Source of the DNA: a virus
Strand: one strand, 5' to 3'
Length of the DNA: 30,626 nucleotides
Virus record (IMG/VR): IMGVR_UViG_3300042569_000089
Location: 1-30,626 of that record
Below, piece by piece: positions 1 to 6,062 of this stretch. The translations under genes and the position numbers were made by a program. Numbering within the stretch: the first letter of the stretch is position 1; each line of letters begins with the position of its first letter. Below the pieces are notes generated by a model. It was not told the origin of the DNA and ran no database searches. It saw nothing but the letters and a program-made list of their open reading frames with translations.

Positions 1-276
1 AGCCAAACGGCAAAGACTTATATCCACGAGTTAGTATTAGAACACAAATACGGCATCAAGAAGGAGTTTTCAAGCCGTTACACGGACAAAGGCAACGCAG
101 TTGAAGATGAGTCTATCTCGTTGGTTAATGATGTCTTAGATGTAAAATTTATCTACAAAAACGAAGAGTCTTTTGAGAACGATTGGATAACAGGCACCCC
201 TGACGTAAACACGGAGGATGTATTGTTAGACGTCAAAAGCTCTTGGGATGCTACTACCTTTCCGTTTTTTGATACT
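1..276. repeat. Left copy of imperfect terminal overlap
   Basis: Aligns with 30351-30626 without gaps, with 17 mismatches that I counted by eye. Thirteen are at third codon positions of the nuclease gene. The differences lie mainly in the first 45 bases, followed by long identical stretches. It indicates genome closure over diverged variants, or a real duplication. Confidence 0.85.
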
Positions 277-606
277 GAAATCCCTACAAAAGATTATTAC
301 TACCAACTTCAGGGTTATATGTGGCTCACAGGAAAGACTCAATCAATGCTTTGTTATTGCCTTGTAGATACACCTATCGAAATGGTAGAGGATGAGATAC
401 GCAGAGCGCATTGGAAACTGCACAAGATTGACGAGGATTTAGATTTGCGTGAGGAAGTTGAGAGCAAGCATCAGTTTTCACACATACCAAAGAACCGCAG
501 AGTTAAAGTATTTTATGTACAAAAAGACGAACAAGTAATTGAGCAGATAAAAGCTCGCATAGAAGACTGCCGATTGTATTACAATGCCTTAATTGAAATG
601 CTATGA
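1..606 (+). CDS. PD-(D/E)XK recombination exonuclease (5' end outside window)
   Basis: The frame is open from the first base. The same gene appears intact at its 5' end at 30276, so on a circle the protein would be about 226 residues. In that numbering the nuclease core is visible: a Glu in GNAVEDE (about 60), the Asp of GTPD (about 93) and D-V-K at about 102-104, then a QLQGY stretch typical of RecB/YqaJ-like nucleases. Such enzymes resect double-stranded DNA and leave single strands for an annealing protein; the gene just upstream on the circle (29752) is an ERF annealing protein, so the two form a recombination pair. The stop overlaps the next start by ATGA. Family assignment is firm; whether it is an exonuclease or another PD-(D/E)XK enzyme is inference. 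Confidence 0.75.
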   Translation, partial: SQTAKTYIHELVLEHKYGIKKEFSSRYTDKGNAVEDESISLVNDVLDVKFIYKNEESFENDWITGTPDVNTEDVLLDVKSSWDATTFPFFDTEIPTKDYYYQLQGYMWLTGKTQSMLCYCLVDTPIEMVEDEIRRAHWKLHKIDEDLDLREEVESKHQFSHIPKNRRVKVFYVQKDEQVIEQIKARIEDCRLYYNALIEML

Positions 607-902
607 ACCAAGAAGTAAAAGACCGAGTAGTTTTATCCGTAATGGCGAAGTACGCTGAACGCTCTGCAACAGGACTACGAAAATACGGAGTAACATTAGA
701 CCGAGAAGACCTGACTATCTTTGATTGGATAAACCACGCTCAGGAAGAAGCTATGGACTTCACGTTGTATTTAGAGCGCATCCGTAAAGAGATAAGCCTT
801 GAAAAAGTTAAGAGCTTCAGCGAAGGATACCGGGAAGCAATGAAGCAAAACCAAAAGGCAGCTTTAATTGAGTTGAGCAATATGGACAAGTATAAGGGGT
901 AA
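603..902 (+). CDS. Small conserved phage protein, possibly MazG-like
   Basis: 99 residues, starting inside the stop of the nuclease gene (ATGA overlap), so probably co-translated. It is helical and charged, with a core KYGVTLDREDL followed by HAQEEAMDFTLYLERI. Phage proteins with this layout resemble the all-alpha NTP pyrophosphohydrolase (MazG-like) fold, whose helices carry acidic EExxD-type metal ligands; EEAMD here could serve. That would fit nucleotide-pool cleaning near recombination genes. The match is by pattern only and the family is not certain. The C-terminal 30 residues are lysine-rich and helical with no recognised motif. Confidence 0.6.
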   Translation: MNQEVKDRVVLSVMAKYAERSATGLRKYGVTLDREDLTIFDWINHAQEEAMDFTLYLERIRKEISLEKVKSFSEGYREAMKQNQKAALIELSNMDKYKG

Positions 903-945
903 AAATTGCCACATAAGTTAAAACGAAATGTAAACAACAAGAACA

Positions 946-1104
946 ATGAAAATAGAAATCACCCACTACGGACACAAAGCAAGCTATGAGTTTGAGCACG
1001 AGGATGTAACTCTTGAGGACTTGGTTTATCACTTGGATAAGTTGCTCAAGCTAACAGGATACCATTTTGACGGAACATTAGAAATCGTAAACGAGGAGCA
1101 ATGA
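946..1104 (+). CDS. Small hypothetical protein, 52 aa
   Basis: ATG at 946, stop TGA overlapping the next gene's ATG at 1101. The product is acidic and mixed alpha/beta, with a central helix LEDLVYHLDKLLKLTGYHF followed by a strand DGTLEIV. It has no membrane segment or metal motif. The stop-start overlap and open reading through its whole length support it as a real member of the early small-gene cluster. Function unknown. Confidence 0.6.
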   Translation: MKIEITHYGHKASYEFEHEDVTLEDLVYHLDKLLKLTGYHFDGTLEIVNEEQ

Positions 1105-1292
1105 AAATAAACGAAAAAGAATACAAGCGCAAGGCGCAGCATATTGTTGAAACCGTAGTAAAGCCACAAGTTAAGAAATACGAAAACAAGAAGCGAAACG
1201 AAGAACGAGAATACTACGCAGCAATAGGTACAATGATACTAGTAACAGTAATCAGCATTACTTTAATAATTGCATTAATCAGTAACATATAA
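1101..1292 (+). CDS. Small single-span membrane protein, 63 aa
   Basis: The first 40 residues are strongly basic and helical (many Lys, Arg and Glu); residues about 41-61 form one hydrophobic segment ending LIIALISNI. This predicts a tail-anchored inner-membrane protein with a cytoplasmic charged domain. It begins inside the stop of the preceding gene and is followed after 10 bases by the SSB-like gene. No family recognised; a role in host takeover or as a membrane anchor is only a guess. Confidence 0.65.
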   Translation: MKINEKEYKRKAQHIVETVVKPQVKKYENKKRNEEREYYAAIGTMILVTVISITLIIALISNI

Positions 1293-1302
1293 ACCCAACA
1301 TA

Positions 1303-1536
1303 ATGGAAAACAAAACAAACACAGGAGCAATCTTCAAGAACGACAAAAAGACGAATGAGAAACAACCTGACTACAAAGGTAAAGTAAACGTAAACGGAAA
1401 AGAAATGGAGGTAGCTTTGTGGGTTAAGCAAGGTAAGAACGGAAGTTACTTCTCAGCAGCATTCAGCGAGCCGTATGTAGCGCCTGTTGAACGTGCACCA
1501 ATCGGAGATAGTATTGATTCGGACTTACCATTTTAG
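1303..1536 (+). CDS. SSB-like / DUF736-like DNA-binding protein
   Basis: 77 residues. The middle (about 22-58) reads like a small beta-barrel, with alternating strands KGKVNVNGKEMEVALWV and YFSAAFSEPY. It ends in the acidic tip DSIDSDLPF, which closely resembles the C-terminal DDLPF/DDIPF peptide that single-stranded DNA-binding proteins use to recruit partners. Position next to the annealing protein and nuclease supports single-strand DNA work. It is shorter than a classical SSB OB-fold (about 110 residues), so it may be a minimal or diverged form. The tail motif is seen; the fold is inferred. Confidence 0.55.
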   Translation: MENKTNTGAIFKNDKKTNEKQPDYKGKVNVNGKEMEVALWVKQGKNGSYFSAAFSEPYVAPVERAPIGDSIDSDLPF

Positions 1537-1537
1537 T

Positions 1538-1759
1538 ATGTACATTGACGATTTAACACTTCGAAAGCAGCTTTGTAGAATCCTGCTTGTGAAAACACGA
1601 AACCAAATAGTCCAAGACATAAAAGCCAAAGGACTAAAGATGCATCAGTTTCAGTTAAACAACTTTTTACAAGGCAAAGACGTAACCTTATCAACCTTAC
1701 ACAAGATAGATAACTACGTTAGCAGAGAGATTTACTTAAACAATTTAGAGCCACTTTAA
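1538..1759 (+). CDS. Putative small HTH DNA-binding protein, 73 aa
   Basis: The ATG at 1538 directly follows the preceding stop, so it is preferred to an in-frame start at 1487 inside the SSB-like gene. The segment from IVQDIKAKGLKMHQFQLNNF to LSTLHKIDNYV has the spacing of a Cro/C1-type helix-turn-helix, with a recognition helix around HQFQLNNFLQGK. It is the last gene before a strong terminator and the sigma promoter, a position that suits a regulator. The family match is weak, so the regulatory role is inference. Confidence 0.5.
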   Translation: MYIDDLTLRKQLCRILLVKTRNQIVQDIKAKGLKMHQFQLNNFLQGKDVTLSTLHKIDNYVSREIYLNNLEPL

Positions 1760-1773
1760 CAGGTGGCTTTTTT
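1749..1773 (+). terminator. Rho-independent terminator of early operon
   Basis: Stem AGCCAC (1749-1754) pairs with GTGGCT (1763-1768), followed by six T. It overlaps the stop codon of the HTH gene and lies just before the sigma-factor promoter, separating early from sigma/late transcription. Confidence 0.85.
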
Positions 1774-1780
1774 AATTTTA

Positions 1781-1810
1781 TTGCATGATTAAAATATAGT
1801 CTTATATTTG
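1781..1810 (+). promoter_or_regulatory. Bacteroidetes-type promoter for sigma factor and downstream genes
   Basis: TTG at 1781-1783, a 19-base spacer, then TATATTTG at 1803-1810, matching TTG-N17-23-TAnnTTTG, the housekeeping promoter of Flavobacteria. The sigma gene starts 15 bases downstream. The sigma and packaging genes follow with minimal gaps, so this is the only visible host-type promoter for the head of the structural operon. Confidence 0.75.
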
Positions 1811-1825
1811 TTTAGAATTTAACCA

Positions 1826-2353
1826 ATGGATGCACTCAAGATATTAGCAGACCATCACAAAGAATGGGTAAAGATAGTCCGTTCATTTGGAGAGCAAGAA
1901 CTCGCTGAGGACGTTGTACAGGATGTTTACCTGAGAATAGTCAAGTATAACTACGAGGAGAAGATACTAAAAGACGGACGACCAAACATTGCTTTAATGT
2001 GGATGATGTTACGCAACAGGGCATTCGAAATAAACAAAACAGGCAGCGTTCAGTTTCTATCATTAGACGAAGTTAGAGGTGTGGCAGACGAAGATTGCGA
2101 GCTAGATAAACACGAAGCACTTGAAAGACTACACATCAGGATACATGAAGAGATGGATAATTGGCATTGGTACGATTCAATGCTGTTTAAAGTTTACAAG
2201 GAAGGCAACGCATCAATGAGAGACATTGCTAAAGACTCAGGCATCTCACTTACGTCTATTTTTAACACGCTAAAGAACTGCAAGGAACGATTGAAAGAAG
2301 AAGTAGGCGAGGACTACCAAGATTTTACTAACCAAGATTTTGATTTAATATAA
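1826..2353 (+). CDS. Phage-encoded ECF-like sigma-70 family factor
   Basis: 175 residues, the two-domain size of ECF sigma factors. Region 2 spans about 10-70, with HKEWVKIV then ELAEDVVQDVYLRI (core-RNA-polymerase and -10 recognition) and a WMMLRNRAFEIN helix. Region 4 spans about 127-158, with a helix-turn-helix MRDIAKDSGISLTSIFNTLK followed by a basic helix. The C-terminus is acidic. It has its own host-type promoter and sits 5 bases before the next gene, heading the structural operon. It probably redirects host RNA polymerase to late promoters, but no matching late promoter could be identified by eye. No anti-sigma gene is adjacent. Confidence 0.8.
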   Translation: MDALKILADHHKEWVKIVRSFGEQELAEDVVQDVYLRIVKYNYEEKILKDGRPNIALMWMMLRNRAFEINKTGSVQFLSLDEVRGVADEDCELDKHEALERLHIRIHEEMDNWHWYDSMLFKVYKEGNASMRDIAKDSGISLTSIFNTLKNCKERLKEEVGEDYQDFTNQDFDLI

Positions 2354-2358
2354 CTAAA

Positions 2359-2733
2359 ATGGCAAAAACACGAACACCAAGAAAAGCTCAAGGCTTAGGA
2401 GATACCATAGAGCAAATAACTGAAGCTACCGGGATAAAGAAACTTGTTGAATTTATAGCAGGGGAAGATTGCGGATGCGAAGAGCGCAAGCATAAACTCA
2501 ACGAATGGTTCCCATACCGCAAACCTGAGTGCTTAACTGAAGACGAATACAATTGGCTTACGGAAACACGAATCCTTGAAAAGGACACATTTAAACCAAG
2601 CGAAGTAACAAGAGTAAGAGAAATCTATTCACGAGTAATGAAAGTACGTTTAGAACCAAGCTCATGCGCTTCATGCTTTAGAGAGATAGTATTCAACTTA
2701 AGAAAGATTTACCAAGCATACGAAGCTAACTAA
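2359..2733 (+). CDS. Conserved phage protein with two Cys clusters
   Basis: 124 residues. The basic N-terminus is followed by GLGDTIEQITEATGIKKLV, then DCGCEERKHKLNEWFPY and, near the C-terminus, SSCASCFREIV. The four cysteines (CxC and CxxC) are well placed for one zinc site linking two helical parts. I recognise the layout as one that recurs next to terminase genes in Bacteroidetes phages, but no function is established. Position between sigma factor and terminase suggests a packaging or late regulatory role (inference). Confidence 0.6.
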   Translation: MAKTRTPRKAQGLGDTIEQITEATGIKKLVEFIAGEDCGCEERKHKLNEWFPYRKPECLTEDEYNWLTETRILEKDTFKPSEVTRVREIYSRVMKVRLEPSSCASCFREIVFNLRKIYQAYEAN

Positions 2734-2747
2734 ACACGGACACCATT

Positions 2748-2936
2748 ATGCCAATACCAACCCCACTACCCAAAGAGCAAACAAACGAGTTTATCCAAAG
2801 GTGCATGATGGATGACACAATGTCAAGAGAGTACAAAGACATTGACCAACGTTACGCAATATGCAGAGAACAACTAACAAAACACGAACTAACCAATGGC
2901 AAAAGTAGGAAGACCAAGAAAGATAGACAGTCCTGA
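2748..2936 (+). CDS. Small conserved phage protein, 62 aa
   Basis: The proline-rich start (MPIPTPLPK) leads into EFIQRCMMDDTMSREY and QRYAICREQL, a pattern (FIxRCM ... QRxAxC) recurring in short phage proteins and at the ends of some head proteins. Two cysteines lie in helices about 25 residues apart. The last 41 bases overlap the start of the small terminase gene in another frame. Function unknown; possibly head-associated. Confidence 0.6.
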   Translation: MPIPTPLPKEQTNEFIQRCMMDDTMSREYKDIDQRYAICREQLTKHELTNGKSRKTKKDRQS

Positions 2937-3354
2937 AACTCTCCTAAACCTATTCAGAGAATACAAGACTTGGGTAAAAGACAACCCAAGATACAAGTAT
3001 ACACTCAACCAAAGAAGCGGAGAGATGGTAGCAGAGCCTCTTGAATGTCCTCTCACGATGGAGGGGTTTGAGGTCTTCTGCTTTGAGAAACATGACCTGA
3101 CTGTATCGAATTACATTCAAAATCAGCACAAGGCTTACGATGAATTTTATGCTATCTCATCACATATAAAGCAGCAGATACGTCAAGACCAAATCAACGG
3201 AGGCTTAGTAGGGCAGTACAATGCGAACCTCACAGCACGTTTAAACGGACTAACTGAGAAGACTGAGACCACCGTAACAATGGAGATGCCGCTATTCCCT
3301 GAAGAAACCAAAGTAATTGACGCTGATGTTCAAACGAACTACCTCGATAAATAA
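2896..3354 (+). CDS. terS: Terminase small subunit
   Basis: 152 residues. The N-terminus GRPRKIDSPETLLNLFREYKTW is typical of phage DNA-packaging small subunits (P22 gp3-like/Bacteroidetes type). A helical middle follows (EGFEVFCFEKHDLTVSNYI; ISSHIKQQIRQDQINGGL), then a short acidic tail. It should bind the packaging initiation site and feed DNA to the large subunit, whose gene overlaps it by 38 bases. The start is set by ATGGCAAAAG at 2896, inside the preceding gene. Sequence pattern and context agree. Confidence 0.8.
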   Translation: MAKVGRPRKIDSPETLLNLFREYKTWVKDNPRYKYTLNQRSGEMVAEPLECPLTMEGFEVFCFEKHDLTVSNYIQNQHKAYDEFYAISSHIKQQIRQDQINGGLVGQYNANLTARLNGLTEKTETTVTMEMPLFPEETKVIDADVQTNYLDK

Positions 3355-4486
3355 AATCCTATCTCTAAAAAGACGGATAAAAATAATTCAGGGGGGAACT
3401 TCCGCAGGAAAGACGTTTGGCATCCTCCCAATACTGATAGACAAGTGCGCTAAAGAAAAAGGCTTAGAAGTCTCCGTAGTGGCTGAGACTATACCTCACC
3501 TCCGTAGGGGTGCGCTTAAAGACTTCCTGAAAATCATGCGATGGACAAATCGCTACTTTGACGATAGGTTTAATAAGACCCTACTTAGATACGAATTTGC
3601 TAACGGCTCATCAATAGAGTTCTTCTCAGCAGACGATGCTTCTAAACTGCGTGGTGCGAGACGTGACATCTTGTATATTAACGAGTGCAACAACGTTACG
3701 TTTGAGTCTTACAATGAGCTTGCTATCCGTACCAAGAGAGAGGTTTATTTGGACTTTAACCCTGCAAATGAGTTTTGGGTACACAAGGAACTAAAAGACG
3801 AACCTGACACGGACTTTATAATCTTAACCTACAAGGACAACGAGGCTTTAGATGAGTCTATAGTCACACAAATAGAAAAGAATCGTGACAAAGCAGCTAC
3901 GAGTTCGTATTGGGCTAATTGGTGGCGAGTGTATGGTCTTGGCGAGGTAGGTAGCCTTGAGGGGGTGGTCTTTAACAATTGGAAAGAGATTGACACAATA
4001 CCAAAAGAGGCGAAGCTGATAGGCATAGGATTGGACTTTGGGTACACGAATGACCCTACTGCAGCGATTGAGATTTACAATTATAACGGAACACGGATAA
4101 TAAACGAATTAGTCTACCGCACAGGCATGGTCAACTCAGACATCGCTAAAATACTTCCGTCAGGCGTTATTATTTACGCTGATTCAAGTGAGCCTAAATC
4201 AATCGAAGAGATAAGACGTCAAGGCAAAACCATCAAAGGGGTTACCAAAGGAGCTGATTCGATTAACTACGGGATTGATGTAATGCAAAGGCAAGATTAC
4301 TTAGTGACCAAGCAAAGCACAAACCTCATCAAAGAACTACGCTCCTATTGTTGGGATGTAGACAAACAAGGTCAACGCATGAGAAAGCCGATAGACCACT
4401 ACAATCACGCTATTGATGCGCTAAGATACCATGAAATGGAAGCATTAGGACTAAAATCAAACTATGGACAGTACGCAATCAGATGA
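3317..4486 (+). CDS. terL: Terminase large subunit (ATPase and nuclease)
   Basis: 389 residues. The packaging ATPase has Walker A GGTSAGKT at 26-33 and Walker B RRDILYINE at about 115-123 with the catalytic Glu. Coupling motif candidates follow around LDFNPAN (about 145-151). The RNase-H-like nuclease starts at about 237 with GIGLDFGYTNDPT; later acidic residues appear in YADSSEP and HYNHAIDALRYHEME near the C-terminus. It translocates DNA into the prohead and cuts concatemers. An in-frame ATG at 3326 is an alternative start. It is somewhat short, as in other compact siphophages. Confident assignment. Confidence 0.93.
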   Translation: MTLMFKRTTSINKILSLKRRIKIIQGGTSAGKTFGILPILIDKCAKEKGLEVSVVAETIPHLRRGALKDFLKIMRWTNRYFDDRFNKTLLRYEFANGSSIEFFSADDASKLRGARRDILYINECNNVTFESYNELAIRTKREVYLDFNPANEFWVHKELKDEPDTDFIILTYKDNEALDESIVTQIEKNRDKAATSSYWANWWRVYGLGEVGSLEGVVFNNWKEIDTIPKEAKLIGIGLDFGYTNDPTAAIEIYNYNGTRIINELVYRTGMVNSDIAKILPSGVIIYADSSEPKSIEEIRRQGKTIKGVTKGADSINYGIDVMQRQDYLVTKQSTNLIKELRSYCWDVDKQGQRMRKPIDHYNHAIDALRYHEMEALGLKSNYGQYAIR

Positions 4487-4649
4487 GTTGCCTAAAATGA
4501 TTAGGGTAGTTGAGCAGTATATTCAAGATTCCACCGGGAAAAAGGTGCGCATTGTATTCAACGATGTGTTTAACGTGCGCAGACACACTCAAATGTTGGC
4601 TCAGGCTTATGCGTATGTGTTACAAAAAGACGGACAAAAAGTTAAATAA
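4464..4649 (+). CDS. Small hypothetical protein, 61 aa
   Basis: Overlaps the end of the large terminase by 23 bases and ends 2 bases before the tail chaperone gene, so it fits the operon tiling. The sequence has a beta-hairpin-like part (KKVRIVFNDVFNV) and a helix (RRHTQMLAQAYAYVLQK). No motif recognised. It could be a head-tail accessory protein, but nothing in it proves this. Confidence 0.55.
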   Translation: MDSTQSDELPKMIRVVEQYIQDSTGKKVRIVFNDVFNVRRHTQMLAQAYAYVLQKDGQKVK

Positions 4650-4651
4650 TT

Positions 4652-5407
4652 ATGGAAGTACAAATAAACGTACCATCAAACTTAAACGAGATACCACTAA
4701 AGCACTATCAGGACTTCTTGAAAGTGCAGCAGAACTCTACTGACGAAGAATTTGTAGCTCAAAAGATGGTAGAGATATTTTGCGGAATACGATTGACTGA
4801 GGTGGCTAAGATTAAACTCACTTCCTTGAATGAATTAATAGTGCATTTCACTACACTTTTTAGCACCGTGCCTAAATTCCAACCTACATTCAAGATTAAA
4901 GACGTTGAGTTTGGCTTTATTCCTGAGTTGGAAGAAATTAGCTTTGGTGAGTATGTAGATTTAGATTCTCATTTGCAGAGTTGGGATAACTTCCATAAGG
5001 CAATGGCTGTGCTTTACAGGCCTATTAAAACACGAAAGAAAGACAAGTACGATATACATGACTACGACCCTAACATCGGAGCGCAGGACTTAATGAAATT
5101 TGCACCCTTAGACGTTTGTATAGCAGCATCGCTTTTTTTTTGGACTTTAGAAAGCGACTTACTTCAAGCTACCCTGAACTATTTGGAGAAGGAAATGAAG
5201 AAGCAGACGAACCTATCGCAGACTTTAGCGAAACAACTCAATTTAGCAAACGATGGGGATGGTATCAGTCACTTTATGCAATCGCTCAAGGAGATATCAC
5301 AAAATTTGACGAGGTTGCCAAATCACGACTTACTCGGTGTCTCACTTATCTCACCTTCGAGAAGCAAAAAAACGAAATTGAACAAAGACAACTCCAAAGA
5401 CAACTAA
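4652..5407 (+). CDS. Tail assembly chaperone, 0-frame product
   Basis: 251 residues. The first 160 residues form a coherent domain (VPSNLNEIPLKHYQDFLKV ... EEISFGEYVDLDSHL ... KAMAVLYRPI) like the N-terminal part of tail assembly chaperones in Bacteroidetes phages. Around codon 161 lies a run of nine T. Two frames are open beyond it: this one continues to 5407, the -1 frame to 5415. The final 60 residues here are basic and could be either a true short form or simply the unshifted ending. It should coat the tape measure during tail assembly; the tape measure is about 7 kb downstream. Confidence 0.7.
   Translation: MEVQINVPSNLNEIPLKHYQDFLKVQQNSTDEEFVAQKMVEIFCGIRLTEVAKIKLTSLNELIVHFTTLFSTVPKFQPTFKIKDVEFGFIPELEEISFGEYVDLDSHLQSWDNFHKAMAVLYRPIKTRKKDKYDIHDYDPNIGAQDLMKFAPLDVCIAASLFFWTLESDLLQATLNYLEKEMKKQTNLSQTLAKQLNLANDGDGISHFMQSLKEISQNLTRLPNHDLLGVSLISPSRSKKTKLNKDNSKDN
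5134..5140 (+). other. Candidate -1 ribosomal slippery site T_TTT_TTT
   Basis: Nine T at 5133-5141 give the canonical X_XXY_YYZ heptamer in the chaperone frame, where codons 162-163 are TTT TTT. A -1 slip joins the 0 frame to the open frame ending at 5415. Tail chaperone genes of many siphophages use such a shift, so position and gene identity agree. A homopolymer read error is the main alternative. Confidence 0.6.
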
Positions 5408-5415
5408 GACGATGA
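5140..5415 (+). CDS. Tail assembly chaperone, -1 frame extension
   Basis: This frame is open from 5074 to 5415 but contains no ATG at all, so it is unlikely to start on its own. Read after a slip at 5134-5140 it adds 91 residues, giving a fused protein of about 254. The sequence is convincing: an acidic linker (GEGNEEADEP) and then FSKRWGWYQSLYAIAQGD, KFDEVAKSRLTRCLTYLTFE and a charged helical tail, a pattern typical of Bacteroidetes phage tail chaperones. Its stop overlaps the next gene's ATG by ATGA, as elsewhere in the operon, which supports this frame. Shift frequency is unknown. Confidence 0.65.
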   Translation: MDFRKRLTSSYPELFGEGNEEADEPIADFSETTQFSKRWGWYQSLYAIAQGDITKFDEVAKSRLTRCLTYLTFEKQKNEIEQRQLQRQLRR

Positions 5416-6062
5416 CAGGATTTTATAGGGTATTAGAGTTAATTAAATGGCATTTTGACAATGACCCTTTAGTGAACACTACAACGGAGGGAGACATCTT
5501 CGAGGTGGACTTAAACAAGCAGACTATCTTTCCGCTTGTCCACTTAATGACAAACAACGTGTCCTTTGAGACTAACGTAGTGCGTTATAACCTTTCGTTG
5601 ATTGCTATGGACATCGTTGACATCAGCAAGAAGGCAACTACTGACGTTTATGTCGGCAACTCAAATGAACAAGACGTACTCAACACTCAGCTAGCTATCT
5701 TAAACCGCTGCTATGACATGATGTTACACGGCAACCTGTGGGATTTAGAGTTCGTAGTAGACGGCAATCCAACGTGCGAACCTTTTACTGAGCGATTCGA
5801 GAACTATCTTGCCGGGTGGACGATGACATTCGATGTTCTGATTCCTAACGAGATGACCATTTGCGAGACTGACGGCTACTCTCCGTTTTGCCCAAGTGCA
5901 GAGGTCAGAAACACGGATTCAAGCTACACAGCATCAGTTGTTAGCGGTGGCACTTTGGTATTACCTGACACAACTTTCAACGTACAAATAGACGGAACCC
6001 AAGTAGCTAGCTCTACTTACGCAACTTTAAGCAATCAAACAATAAATCTGACATGGCAGTAA
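5412..6062 (+). CDS. Tail structural protein (tail completion or terminator-like)
   Basis: 216 residues. Residues 1-150 (MTGFYRVLELIKWHF, TTEGDIFEVDLNKQTIFPL, QDVLNTQLAILNR, ERFENYLAGWTMTFDVLIPN) follow a pattern I recognise from flavobacterial phage tail modules. The mix of a helix and strands with the ELAGW-like motif resembles tail completion proteins. The last 45 residues are a Ser/Thr-rich beta segment (SGGTLVLPDTTFNVQ) that may decorate the tail or help attach the fibre encoded next. It overlaps the fibre gene by 10 bases. The virion role is likely; the exact part is inference. Confidence 0.6.
   Translation: MTGFYRVLELIKWHFDNDPLVNTTTEGDIFEVDLNKQTIFPLVHLMTNNVSFETNVVRYNLSLIAMDIVDISKKATTDVYVGNSNEQDVLNTQLAILNRCYDMMLHGNLWDLEFVVDGNPTCEPFTERFENYLAGWTMTFDVLIPNEMTICETDGYSPFCPSAEVRNTDSSYTASVVSGGTLVLPDTTFNVQIDGTQVASSTYATLSNQTINLTWQ

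Noticed and set aside
4510-4743. Open frame overlapping the small gene after terminase and the chaperone start
   Set aside because: It crosses two well-supported genes in another frame and has no coupling to neighbours.
5133-5141. Poly-T as an assembly error breaking one gene
   Set aside because: Possible, but both frames are open for long distances and the site is a canonical slippery heptamer in a gene type known for -1 shifting, so a real frameshift is preferred.
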